Assembly: GCA_000697335.1 (NCBI GenBank)
Contig: JNEM01013369.1
Span: 1-21,444 of the forward strand
Source: Conidiobolus incongruus B7586
Lineage: Eukaryota > Entomophthoromycota > Entomophthoromycetes > Entomophthorales > Conidiobolaceae
Direction: 5' to 3'
Length of the DNA stretch: 21,444 nt
Shown here: positions 1 to 8,957 of the stretch, piece after piece
How positions within the stretch are numbered: the first letter of the stretch is position 1
Layout: every line of letters begins with the position of its first letter
Translations under genes and position numbers: made by a program
Notes under the pieces: model-generated
The model's input: only the letters and a program-made list of their open reading frames with translations
Told to the model about the DNA's origin: nothing
Database searches by the model: none

Positions 1-52
1 ATATTAAAAATTAAAATTGATATATTCAATATAATTTAAAATTAATTTTATT

Positions 53-1064
53 TTAATAGTTTTTTTTCCATATTTATGTTGAATTTCTAATACCTAAAAA
101 AATTTTTGTTATTAAGAAAATAAATTTAATATCTTATAAACTAATTAAATTTCCATGCAATAATTTTCTTTCCTGAAAGATGGTTATTTAATTATACAAA
201 ACAATTATAATTATATAGGTTATAATCTGAGGAATATATTGGATATGGTAGTTCTTTCCAGTTATTTTTAATTAAAAAGTGTTTTATAACTTTAGATTTA
301 TGTATTTTGCAATTATCATGCAAAATAATAGGTCTTCTCAAATTATATTGAGAATAGCAATTAGAAATAGTTTTATTTAAAAAAAATATAAAGTTTACTA
401 TTAATGGATTTTATTTTAGAAATTAAATAAGAATAACATATAATATTGTAATACATTTCCATAATTAATATTTACTTATTAATAAAATGCTTATTTAAAA
501 GTATTTGAAGAAGGGGTTGATTTGGCTTAATCCAACACCTTGATTTATGTTTTAGCAAAGGATTATACAAAGGAATCCAAGATTCATCAATTCTAATAAT
601 TCACTGTAAAAGCCTTGGTTTCTAGTTATACCTTATTAAGTTTTGTTTAGCAATAGCTACTCTAGTTTGTTTTAATCTTTAGTTAAACTATAAGGTACCT
701 ATTTTGTATTTTTATTAATTAATTTTAATTGAAACTTTAATATATATAAAATACTTATATAACTAATATTGAAATGCTTTAATAGCTCTCTAGCTGAAAT
801 AAAAAGGTGCTTTTTAATATAATTTTTTACTTTATTAACAATTAGAAGAGTAATAGTTGAAATTAGTCTTCTAGATTTTAGCAAGTTCTGGATAATTTCT
901 TTCCTAGCCTAAAAATAATTTACTGAGCAATAAATTGTTGATTTATATAATACTTTATTACCAAAAGCAGTTTGTAAATTTTAAATGATTTTAGAGGGTT
1001 TGTGTTTAAGTTTTACTGATACAAAAATAAAAGACTTATAATGGTTGCTATTTGGTTTAAACAT
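53..1064 (-). pseudogene. Broken mariner transposase, copy A
   Basis: Remnant of a roughly 340-residue cut-and-paste transposase that would bind the element ends and integrate at TA. The likely start is the ATG on the minus strand at 1064-1062, matching the start in copies B and D. The longest open piece is 884-699, covering the second helix-turn-helix region (it contains KSRRLISTITLLIVNKVKNY). Upstream and downstream the frame is cut by several stops, including TAA for Gln in the N-terminal helix-turn-helix, and frame changes follow around the linker. The HDN-equivalent region is recognisable near 310-330, but the copy is far too broken to act. At 601-603 it has TGA where mariner transposases carry Arg just before the first catalytic Asp. 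Confidence 0.88.
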
Positions 1065-1097
1065 TATTAAATTAAACAACCAATTTTAAACATTTAA

Positions 1098-1117
1098 TTT
1101 TTTAATCAAAAAAATAT

Positions 1118-1160
<43 letters not shown>
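1098..1160. repeat. TA microsatellite inside the mariner A leader
   Basis: An alternating TA tract (about 1124-1157, one C interruption) lies between the transposase start and the 5' terminus. The same tract occupies the same place in mariners B (about 6906-6929), D (about 13500-13522) and E (about 17506-17524), with a shorter one in C (about 10081-10092). It is therefore part of the element, not a host microsatellite. Confidence 0.8.
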
Positions 1161-1272
1161 CAAAACAATTTATTTTACTATTTCTTTTATATATATTTAC
1201 TTATTTGAAACTAATAATATATTTGAAAAATCAGAAATTAAAAAATTTCCTATTATTTTGATTCTATAGTAA

Positions 1273-1302
1273 TATTTTGTATATATCTTTATTTTTTGAA
1301 AT
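1273..1302 (-). mobile_element. Mariner F, left fragment
   Basis: Thirty bases between the end of mariner A and the LTR match the 5' leader of mariner D around 13549-13577 (shared core TTTTGTATATAT, then TTTGAAA). The matching continuation of that leader lies at 15744-15810, beyond the retrotransposon. The two pieces are best read as one mariner cut by the LTR element. The piece is short and AT-rich, so this rests mainly on the fit of the two halves. Confidence 0.6.
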
Positions 1303-1702
1303 TGGTAAGTATAGTAGTAAAATACCAATATAATATAGAGGAAAACTTAATATAAAAGTATTATGATGTAGAATATGGTAATATAATATAGTTATAATGT
1401 GCAAGTGTAAATTAAGTTTAATTAAGCTTTGAATTAAGATTAGTCACTAATATATTAGGTTTATATTAGGTAGCACCAATAAGCTATAATATTGATGAAA
1501 TATAGTTTCAATCTTAGAAATAATGTAAAAAATAGGGAATAGTAAGAATTGAGAGGAAAAAGGGGGACCTAGTTTATTAAATAATGTAATGTTATTTGTA
1601 CAATTAATTTAGTTATAAAAATATAAATTAATCATATAATTTATATTTAATAAAATCATATAAAAGTATATATATAAGAATCTCAAAAGCTAGTCTCTTA
1701 AT
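1303..1702 (-). repeat. Left (3') LTR of the fossil retrotransposon
   Basis: Aligns end to end with 15344-15743. The best-kept stretch is about 1465-1500 (core GGTAGCACCAATAAGCTATA), identical in both LTRs. The boundary next to the purine tract at 1704-1710 fixes its inner end to within a few bases. Confidence 0.85.
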
Positions 1703-2867
1703 ACTCCCCTAATAAGTTATTTAGAGGAGACATACACGTTAGATTTTTTAAAAATAGGTATAATAGGTTAAAGTTTTCTTAATGTTTTCTAGGGGTTTTT
1801 ATATAACTTCTTCAATAGTATAACTTATCTATTTTATATAAAAATAAATATTATTATTAATAGATTTAGATTTAATTATGTAATCAACATGGTATTTTTC
1901 TTCTCTATCTTAATTATTAATTAAATCTAGTTTTAGGGCTTTTAATTAATTAAGGAAAGTGTTAAAATCTTCAAAATATGGTTTAATTTTTGATCTTTAA
2001 AAGGTAAAGTTGATCCTCAAAGTTAAAGATAATTCTAAGATAATATTTTTCAAATTTAAATCAATAAATTAAATCTTATAGGGATTATAATATAATGGTA
2101 AATATTTTGGATTTAAACTAGATTTAAATAGGGTAAGTTTAAGGATAGATTATTTTAAATATACAAACATATTAATTTTATATGCAAAAGGATTTGTAAA
2201 AAACTTTAAATATTATTGTTCTATAACCCTTTGATTTTCTTCTAAGTTAAATTTAATAAAGGAATTAATATATTTGATATTAGATTCAAATTCAATAATA
2301 TTTATGGGTAAGTTAATTTAAAGTTTTTAAACAATTATAGAGTTAAGAAAATTATTATAATTGATAAAATAAAGGTTAAAGCCTGTTGATTTATTGATAA
2401 AGATATTGAATGAATATTAAAGTTAGTAGATATAAGTATCTTAATTTAACAAATTAGTATTAATATAATCTTTAATCATTTGCTTTAAGTTTTTGATATT
2501 TTCTTCAGTAAGTTTATTAGTTTAGTTATAATTAGTAATAAATATAGCTAAATTAATCTTAAGGGAAAAGAATAAAAACTTCTAGAATTAAAAGCTGAAT
2601 TGTGTTTTTTTATCAGATACAATAGTTTGTAGAATTCTATAAAGGGTAAAGATATTAGAAAATAACAATTATGTAATATATTTAACTATAAAAGTTTTGA
2701 AAGATGGAATAAAATAAATATTTTTAAAAAATGAATTAATTCAAATTAGTTAGTTATCATAACTCTCTGTTGATTTAGATATTTTTATGAAATAAAGTTG
2801 AATTTATTATTAAGTTTTATTAAAGGATTATAAGGGGATAAGTTTATTATATTTTAATTGTATATAA
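1703..2867 (-). mobile_element. Retrotransposon internal segment, 3' part
   Basis: Unique AT-rich sequence between the left LTR and the TA at 2868-2869 where Tc1-1 sits. It begins with the purine tract on the minus strand. No open frame of useful length remains. By position it should hold the 3' end of the polyprotein region, but this is inferred from layout, not from motifs. Confidence 0.6.
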
Positions 2868-2869
2868 TA

Positions 2870-2906
2870 CACTAGCTTGCAAAAGTAATTTATAAAATCA
2901 AAATTA
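2870..2906 (+). repeat. Tc1-1 outer left terminal repeat
   Basis: Outer left terminal repeat, starting CACTAGC; inverse of 4401-4439. It contains the core AAAGTAATTTATAAAATC that recurs, oriented the same way, in the inner repeat at 3055-3083. This fits paired transposase-binding sites. Confidence 0.85.
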
Positions 2907-3054
2907 CTTAAATATATACTTATATCTTAATTTATTACTAATTAAATAAATTTAAATTAAAATATATAATTTACCAATATTAATTGATTATAACTAAATA
3001 TATTTGATTATATTACATTAAATATTGGTTAATATATCAAAACCTAAAATTTAA

Positions 3055-3083
3055 CCAAGGTGAGTTATAAATTTGTGGGTTTA
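3055..3083 (+). repeat. Tc1-1 inner left repeat (putative transposase site)
   Basis: Core AAGGTGAGTTATAAATTTG, in the same orientation as the outer repeat. Equivalents occur in Tc1-2 (4668-4696), Tc1-3 (6208-6235) and Tc1-4 (16157-16186). The inner-to-end distance is about 185 bp in Tc1-1, Tc1-2 and Tc1-4; Tc1-3 fits once Tc1-2 is removed. Confidence 0.82.
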
Positions 3084-3191
3084 TAAGTTAAAATGATATA
3101 AATAACAAAACTTAAATATATCTTCTTTTTCTTTTGTTGTATTATATATATTATAAAACTATTAAGCTAATATTTTAAAATTAATATTATA

Positions 3192-4209
3192 ATGCTTAAA
3201 TCTCTGTTGAATAAAGTTTACTTATGCATTAATCAATTTCATAATAAAAATAAATCAACTTATGAGATTGCTAGAATTACTAGTGCTAGTTAATCTACTA
3301 TAGATAAGGTTATTAAGAACAATGTTAAAAAAACACTTAAACTAAAACTTAAGCATGTTAAGATTATAGATAAACATGATAAAAAGTATATTTATAGATT
3401 AGTTAATACAGATATGTGTAATATTGCTATAGAGGTATAACAAGAGTTACAAAACTATACAAGAATATTAGTTAATACTAATACTATTATATATGTTTTA
3501 CATTAGAATAAATACCACTCATACCTCAAGAAAAAACACCTTTAACTAAAGAAGTCTTATTATAAAGCAAGGTAAGAATTTAAATATCAACACTAAAGTT
3601 GAGTTGAAATTAACTAGAGTAAGGTTATTTAGTTTAATTAAACAAAGATATATTTTAATAGATTTAATAGAAAAGCTAGATATTTCAAAAAAGATAAAGA
3701 ATTATTTTATAACCATTATGTTATTACAACCCAAAAATACAATGGTGGGTTAATTATAGTTTAGGGATATATATTATCTTTAGGTATAAGATATCTTTGT
3801 AGGGTTGATAGGGGAATTAATACTGAAATTTACTAAAGTATTCTAAACAATGAATTGAAAAAAAACTATTAAGTAGTATAGATTAAAATAATTGAATATT
3901 ATTTTCTAATAAGATAATATACTTTGCTATACTATAAATTCTACTATTAAATAGCTTAAAAATAACAAAATAACTTTTATAAAATAACCTCCTCAATTAT
4001 TTAATCTTAACCCAATTAAACATCTTCAAAATCAACTAAAAAATTCAATTAAAGCTTTCCCTCTATTAAAATATTTAAATCAACTTTAAAATTATATTCA
4101 AAAAGCTTAGAATAATATTAGTTTTACTTAATATAAGAAGCTAAATAACTCTATACCCCACAAACTTAAAGAAATTAAAAAAGCAAAAGATAGATATACT
4201 AGATATTAA
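3192..4209 (+). pseudogene. Broken Tc1-like transposase, copy 1
   Basis: About 339 codons from ATG 3192 to TAA 4209, the usual Tc1 transposase length, but cut by many stops. Recognisable blocks, in order: an N-terminal helix-turn-helix (STYEIARITSAS), then KIIDKHDKKYIYRLVNT and NYTRILVNTNTIIYVL (the typical Tc1 second DNA-binding region), then the catalytic core. The first catalytic Asp is replaced by AAT (Asn) at 3636-3638. The second is kept in the DN motif at 3913-3915. The final Glu, 34 residues later, is AAA (Lys) at 4018-4020, within a PIKHL block that in live relatives reads PIEHLWD. Stops are mostly those expected from CAA, CAG and TGG. It is non-functional. Confidence 0.88.
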
Positions 4210-4226
4210 TTTTTCTATCAATATTA

Positions 4227-4252
4227 AAACTTGCAAATTTATAACTCATCTT
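4227..4252 (-). repeat. Tc1-1 inner right repeat
   Basis: Inverse of the inner left repeat: TTGCAAATTTATAACTCATC on the plus strand. It ends 187 bp from the right terminus and starts just after the transposase stop codon. Confidence 0.82.
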
Positions 4253-4400
4253 AAGTATACTTTTAGAGTTAATATATCAATTTATAATTAATAAAATTTA
4301 ACTATATATATTATATTATAAATAAATAATATATATTAATTATATACTTTAATATAAGTTTATTTATATTAGAATTAATTAAGATATTAATAGAAAAATA

Positions 4401-4439
4401 TAAATTTTTAATTTTATAACTTACTTTTTTAGGTTAGTA
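4401..4439 (-). repeat. Tc1-1 outer right terminal repeat
   Basis: Inverse of 2870-2906. It ends AGGTTAGTA and is followed by the TA at 4440-4441, which is also the left flank of Tc1-3. Confidence 0.85.
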
Positions 4440-4441
4440 TA

Positions 4442-4480
4442 TATTAACTTCTAAAAATAAGTTATAAAATCAAAAATATA
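4442..4480 (+). repeat. Detached outer left terminal repeat of Tc1-3
   Basis: Matches the Tc1-1 left end (TTATAAAATCAAAA core shared) but is followed after 39 bp by TA and the left end of Tc1-2, not by element interior. Confidence 0.82.
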
Positions 4481-4482
4481 TA

Positions 4483-6061
4483 CACTAACCTGTAAAAATG
4501 AGTCTTAAAATAAAAATTACTTATATATTTACCTGTAACTTAAACAATTCTTAATTATATTAATTTAAATTTAAGTATATAGTTAAAGTATATTATTTTA
4601 TTATAATAGGTTATAATTATTTATATTTAATATTTTATTGGTTAATATAATAAATCTTAAATCTTAAATAGGGTAAGTCATAAATTTATAGATTTAAAAA
4701 TTAAAAGGGTATATAAAACAAAAATTACTTATATTTTTTTTCCTTTATTATATTATAAATATTTATCCTAATATTATTATTGTAAATTATTATTTTAAAT
4801 AATATTAATATTAATTACCTAAATCCCTTTCTAAAAAGATTCACTTGTATATTAATCATCTTTATAGTAAAGGTAAATTAACTTGTGAGATTACTGGAAT
4901 TACTAGTGCTAGCTAGTTTATTATAACTAAAGCTATTAAAAATTATAGTAAGGATATATCTAAACCTAAACTTAAATGTGTTAGGATTATAGATAAACAT
5001 AATAAAAAATATATTTATAGGTTAGTTAATACAAGTAAATGTAATACTGTTATAGAAGTATAGAAAAAATTATAAGACTATATAAGAATATTATTTAATA
5101 TTAATACTATTATATATACTTTATGTTGTAATAGATACCACTTACACTTTAAGAAAGAATACCCCCAACTAAAAAAGTCCCACTATAAAGTTAAGTGGGA
5201 GTTTAAATGTCACCACTAAAGTTAAACTAAAACTAATTAAAGTAAGGTTATTTAGTTTAATGAAACAAAAATATATCTTAGTAGATCTAATAAAAAAGCT
5301 AGATATTTCAGAAAAAACAAAGAACTACTTTGTAACCATTATGTTATTTCAACCCAAAAATATAATGTTGGGTTTATTATAGTTTAGGGATATATATTAT
5401 CTTTTAGTATAAGGTATCTTTATAATGTTAATAGAGGAATTAATATTGAGATATACTAAAATACTCTGAATAATAAATTAAAAAAAACTATTAAATAGTA
5501 TAGGTTAAATAAATCAGATGTTATTTTCTAACAAGATAATACCTTTTGTTTTATTACTATTTCTATTACCAAATGGTTTAAAAATGATAAAATAATAGTT
5601 ATGAAGTAGCCTCTTCAATCCCCTAACTTTAATCTAATTAAATACCTTTGGGATTAGTTAAAAAAAGTAATAAAAGCTTTCACACCAGCAAAAAATTTAA
5701 ATAAACTTTAGGATTATATCTAAGAAGCTTAGAACAAAATTAATCTTTCTTAATATAAAAAGTTAGTTGACTCTATACCCTATAGAGTTAAGGAAGTTAA
5801 AAAAGCAAAAGGTAGATATATTAAGTTTTAATTTTCTTTCCATAACCAAAACACACAAATTTATAACTTATTTTAGGTAAAATTTAAACTTTAATATATC
5901 AACTAAAATTTAATATAATTGGATCAAATATACTTAATTATAAATAAATAATATAAATTTATAATATATTTTAATTTAAATTAATTTGATTAAGAATTAA
6001 CAGAGTTATTGATAATAATATATATAATCATAATTTTATCACTTACTTTTGTAGTCTAGTG
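4483..6061 (+). mobile_element. Tc1-like element 2 (Tc1-2), complete, inside Tc1-3
   Basis: A 1579-bp element between TA at 4481-4482 and TA at 6062-6063. The left end starts CACTAACCTGTAAAAATGAG; the right end is CTTTTGTAGTCTAGTG. Inner repeats lie at 4668-4696 and 5849-5874, again 185 and 187 bp from the ends. Its termini are better kept than those of Tc1-1 or Tc1-3, in keeping with its being the later arrival. Confidence 0.9.
4815..5831 (+). pseudogene. Broken Tc1-like transposase, copy 2
   Basis: Aligns codon for codon with copy 1. The start codon is not kept (TTA at 4815 where copy 1 has ATG); the stop is TAA 5829-5831. Visible blocks include KIHLYINHLYSKGKLTCEIT (first helix-turn-helix), KYIYRLVNTSKCNTVIEV (the NTSKCNTAIEV-like Tc1 motif), FNETK, then F-stop-QDN, and IKYLWD near the C-terminus. 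At the first catalytic position Asp is Asn (AAT 5259-5261). The second Asp is kept in QDN, and the final Glu is Lys in IKYLWD. Stops are scattered through the frame, again mostly at former Gln and Trp codons. It is non-functional. Confidence 0.88.
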
Positions 6062-6207
6062 TATATTTTAATTAATAACTTAAGTAATTATATATTAGAT
6101 TAATTGAAACTATAATTTATAATTAAGATATATTATTAGATTATCAATAAATATATTTAAATGTATTTAGTAAACTATTAGTAAAAATATTAACCCTTAA
6201 TATTTAA

Positions 6208-6235
6208 CTAAGGTAAGTTATAAATTTGTGGGTTT
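6208..6235 (+). repeat. Tc1-3 inner left repeat
   Basis: Core AAGGTAAGTTATAAATTTG, nearly identical to the Tc1-1 inner left repeat at 3055-3083. Confidence 0.82.
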
Positions 6236-6738
6236 TTGAGATAAAAGGTTATATTTAACAATATATAACTATATTATTTTCTTTTTATATTATTATTTTA
6301 TATAATATTTTATAGATATCTTAAATTTTTTTAATAGTATTATTATACTTAATTCTATCTCTAAAAAAATCTATTTATATATTAATTAACTTTATAAAAA
6401 AATAAATCAAGTTATATTATTACTAGAATTATTAATGTTTACTAGTTTACTATAGTTAAAGTTATTAGGAATAACAATAAAAATATATTTAAACTTAAAC
6501 TTTATGTTAAAATTATAAATAAATATAATAAGAAGTATATTTGTATGTTAATTAATATAAATAAATTTAATATTATTGTAGAAATATAGCAAGAGTTATA
6601 AAACTATATAAGAATATTAGTTAATACTAATACTATTATATATATTTTATGTTAACATAGATACCACTTATACTTTAAGAAAAAACACCCTTAACTAAAA
6701 AAATCTTATTATAAAGTTAAGTGGGAGTTTAAATGTTA

Positions 6739-6776
6739 TTACATAGAATTGAAGAAATGGGAAATTTTTAATTCTG
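6739..6776 (+). repeat. Mariner B left terminal inverted repeat
   Basis: Shares TTAC, AGAAT and AAATGGGAAATTTTT with the inverse of the right end (about 8079-8110). The same ends recur at mariners A, D and E. Confidence 0.82.
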
Positions 6777-6781
6777 ATCAT

Positions 6782-6863
6782 TAATATTAAATTAAAATTA
6801 ATTAGAGTAAGGTTTTTAAATCTAATGAAACAAAAATATACCTTAGAAAATTTAATAAAAAAG
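6782..6863 (+). repeat. 82-bp intruder copied from the Tc1-3 flank into mariner B
   Basis: Matches 8117-8198 at 81 of 82 positions (mismatch at 6848/8183), in the same orientation. In every other mariner this spot holds leader sequence (CAAACATATTATTAGTTTC in D and E). The segment is Tc1 transposase sequence, so it is foreign to the mariner. The right junction lies at AAG, shared by both sequences. Confidence 0.85.
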
Positions 6864-6982
6864 AAATATATACAAAACAAATAGGAAAATAAATAGTTTT
6901 GAATTATATATATATATATATATATATAATAATTTTTTTGATTAAAAAATGAATTTTTTAAAATTAGTTGTTTAATTTAATC

Positions 6983-8016
6983 ATGCTTAAACCAAATAGT
7001 GACCATCAAAAGTCTTTTATTTTAGTATCAGTAAAACTTAACCACAAACCCTCTAAAATCATTCAAAATTTACAAACAGCTTTTGGTAATGAAGCATTAT
7101 CTAAATCAACAATTTATTGCTGGGTAAATTACTTTAAGGCTGGGAGAGAAACTACCCAAAACTTGCCAAAATCTAGAAGACCAATTTCAACTGTCACTAT
7201 TCAATTGTTAATAAAGTGAAAAAATATATTGAAAAGCACCCTTTTATTTCAGCTAGAGAATTATCTAAGCACTTTAATATTAGTCTTACAAGTATTTTAT
7301 ATATTTTAAAGTTTAAACTAAAATTAATAAATAAAAATACAAAATAGGTACCTTATAATTTAACTAAAGCTCAAAAAAAAGCTAGAGTAGCTATTGCTAA
7401 ACAAAACTTACTAAGGTATAACCAGAAACCAAGGCTTTTACAGTAAATAATTGCAATTGATGAATCTTGGATCCCTATGTATAATCCTTTACCAAAACAT
7501 AAATCAAAATGCTGGATTAAGCCAAATCAACCCCCTCCACAAATCCCTTTAAATAAGTACTTTATTGATAAGCAAATGTTAATTGTAGCAATGGATTATA
7601 ATGGCATATGCTATTCTTATTTAGTTCATAAAGGAAAATCCATTAATAGTAAACTTTATATTTCTTTTTTAAATAAAACTATTTCTATTTGGTATTCTCA
7701 ATATAATTTGAGAAGACCTATTATTTTGCATGATAATTGCAAAATACATAAATCTAAAGCTGTAAAAAACTTTCTAATTAAAAATAACTGGAAAGAACTA
7801 CCACATCCAGTATATTCCCCTGATTATAACCAATGTGATTATAATTGCTTTGGGCAATTAAAAAACCAGCTTGCAGGAAAGAAAATTTCTGCAGGAAAAT
7901 TTAATTGGTTTGTGAAACATCAAATTTCAGTCCTTAATAAAAAGAACTGTTTTTTAGGTGTTAGATCTTTGCCAAAAGTATGGCAAAAAGTTATTAATAA
8001 TAAAGGAAATTATTAA
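6983..8016 (+). pseudogene. Mariner transposase, copy B, lightly broken
   Basis: A DD34D mariner transposase of about 344 codons from ATG 6983 (same start as D) to TAA 8016. The N-terminal helix-turn-helix ends in AFGNEALSKSTIYCWVNYF, then KSRRP (where relatives have a GRP linker). The second helix-turn-helix is ISARELSKHFNI. The core has first Asp in AIDESW (7459-7461), second in HDNCKIHK (7732-7734) and third in YSPDYNQCDYN (7837-7839), with 34 residues between the second and third. The C-terminus RSLPKVWQKVI is typical of mariner. Three faults are seen: a 1-base loss near 7203, TAG at 7345-7347 where D has Trp, and TAA at 7444-7446 at a conserved Arg position. The catalytic half from 7447 is open. 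Confidence 0.92.
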
Positions 8017-8078
8017 ATTTATATTATATATTTATTTTTACTTTGTATATATTAAAATGTTTATTTTTTTTCAATCGC

Positions 8079-8110
8079 AAAAAATTCCCATTATTTAAAT
8101 TACAAAGTAA
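8079..8110 (-). repeat. Mariner B right terminal inverted repeat
   Basis: AAAAATTCCCATTATTTAAA followed by TTACAAAGTAA, the inverse of the left terminus, then TA at 8111-8112. The right ends of D (at 12319) and E (at 18704) are almost the same. Confidence 0.82.
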
Positions 8111-8116
8111 TATTAC

Positions 8117-8198
8117 TAATATTAAATTAAAATTAATTAGAGTAAGGTTTTTAAATCTAATGAAACAAAAATATACCTTAGATAATTTAATAAAAAAG
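8117..8198 (+). repeat. Source copy of the 82-bp duplicated segment
   Basis: Lies in its proper place in the Tc1-3 transposase (covers the SNETKIYL block), five bases after the TA flanking mariner B. It is near-identical to 6782-6863 inside mariner B, although Tc1 copies elsewhere in the window differ widely from it. Confidence 0.82.
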
Positions 8199-8957
8199 CT
8201 AAATATTTTAAAAAAATATATAACTACTTTATAACTATTATGTTAATTTTACCTAAAAGTATAATAATAGGCTAATTATTATTTAAAGATATATGTTATC
8301 TCTTAATAAAAAATATGTTTATAAAGTTAATGGTGGAATTAATGTTAAAATGTACTAAAATATTTTAAATAATAAATTGAAAAAAACTATTGAATGATAT
8401 AGGTTAAATAAATCTAATATTATTTTCTAGTAAAATAATATTTTTTATTATACTATAACTGTTATTATTAAAAAGCTTAAAAATAATAAGATAATAATTA
8501 TAAAGTAACTTCTTCAATCACTTAACTTTAACTTATTTGAACATTTTTAAGAATAATTAAAAAAAGTTATTAAAGCTTTTCCTTTAACAAAAGATTTAAA
8601 TTAACTTTAGGAATATATTTAAGAAATATAAAACAAGATTAAAATTTTTTAATATAAGAAGTTAATTGATTTAATATCTTATAAACTTAAAAAAGTGAAA
8701 AAGATAAAGGTAGATACACTAAGTTTTAATTTTTTTTATCAGTAAAAATCTATAAATTTATAATTTACTTTAGATAAAATTTAAAATTTTATATTTTAAC
8801 TAATTAAAAGTTAAATATAACTATTTAATGATATATATTATTAATAAAAATATAAATTTTAGTTATTTAATTTAAGTTTATTTTATTAAATATTAATTAA
8901 ATTATAAATAAAAATATAATGTTTTGATTTTATAACTTATTATTTTAACTTAATATA

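Larger units (their letters stand above)
1..1272 (-). mobile_element. Mariner copy A (DD34D type), distal end outside the window
   Basis: A mariner-family DNA transposon read on the minus strand. Its 5' terminus is at 1272, where the reverse strand begins TTACTATAGAATC, followed by TA at 1273-1274. The interior aligns along its whole length with mariner D (12319-13637), including the TA microsatellite in the 5' leader (about 1124-1157). By alignment with D, about 50-60 bp of the transposase-distal end lie to the left of base 1. The copy carries many more changes than D, mostly C-to-T or G-to-A, so it looks older or more heavily mutated. Confidence 0.9.
2870..4439 (+). mobile_element. Tc1-like element 1 (Tc1-1), complete with IR/DR-type ends
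   Basis: A 1570-bp Tc1-like DNA transposon flanked by TA at 2868-2869 and 4440-4441. The left end begins CACTAGCTTGCAAAAGTAA; the right end is its decayed inverse (ending AGGTTAGTA). Besides this outer pair there is an inner inverted pair at 3055-3083 and 4227-4252, 185 and 187 bp from the ends. Inner and outer repeats share a GTNAGTTATAAA-like core. It lies inside the LTR retrotransposon and abuts Tc1-3 on the right through a single shared TA. Confidence 0.9.
6739..8110 (+). mobile_element. Mariner copy B, nearly whole, inside Tc1-3
   Basis: A 1372-bp mariner with TA at 6737-6738 and 8111-8112. The ends are inverted repeats of about 30 bp (left TTACATAGAATTGAAGAAAT, right ending AAATTACAAAGTAA). 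The target is the Tc1-3 transposase; removing the mariner restores an alignment with Tc1-2 across the join. It is about 50 bp longer than copies C, D and E because part of its 5' leader has been replaced by an 82-bp copy of the right-hand flank (6782-6863, see separate entry). With D it is the least decayed mariner here. Confidence 0.92.
6345..8729 (+). pseudogene. Broken Tc1-like transposase, copy 3, interrupted by mariner B
   Basis: The coding remnant runs 6345-6736, is cut by mariner B and resumes at about 8113-8729. ATA replaces the start ATG of copy 1. The first catalytic residue is Asn (AAT 8159-8161, in SNETK). The second Asp is also Asn. The final Glu is still GAA, in LFEHF, exactly 34 residues after the second position, so this copy fixes the family as DD34E. 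The other copies have Lys at that point. There are many stops. This copy kept a residue that others lost and lost one that Tc1-1 and Tc1-2 kept, so decay of these positions was independent. Confidence 0.85.
4442..8955 (+). mobile_element. Tc1-like element 3 (Tc1-3), split by Tc1-2 and mariner B
   Basis: The left terminal repeat (4442-4480, TATTAACTTCTAAAAATAAG) stands alone next to the left end of Tc1-2. The rest of the element, which lacks its own outer left repeat, resumes at 6064. The right end (8917-8955) is followed by TA at 8956-8957. Tc1-2 therefore inserted just inside the left terminus. Mariner B sits further in, at 6739-8110. Inner repeats lie at 6208-6235 and 8745-8772. Subtracting both guests leaves about 1.56 kb, the same size as its sisters. 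Confidence 0.85.

Noticed and set aside
6695-6880. 61-codon open frame on the minus strand
   Set aside because: It lies across Tc1-3, the mariner B end and the 82-bp duplicated segment, antisense to all of them, with no recognisable protein.
8043-8234. 63-codon open frame on the plus strand
   Set aside because: It starts in the right end of mariner B and runs into the Tc1-3 transposase in a different frame. It is a chance product of the insertion.
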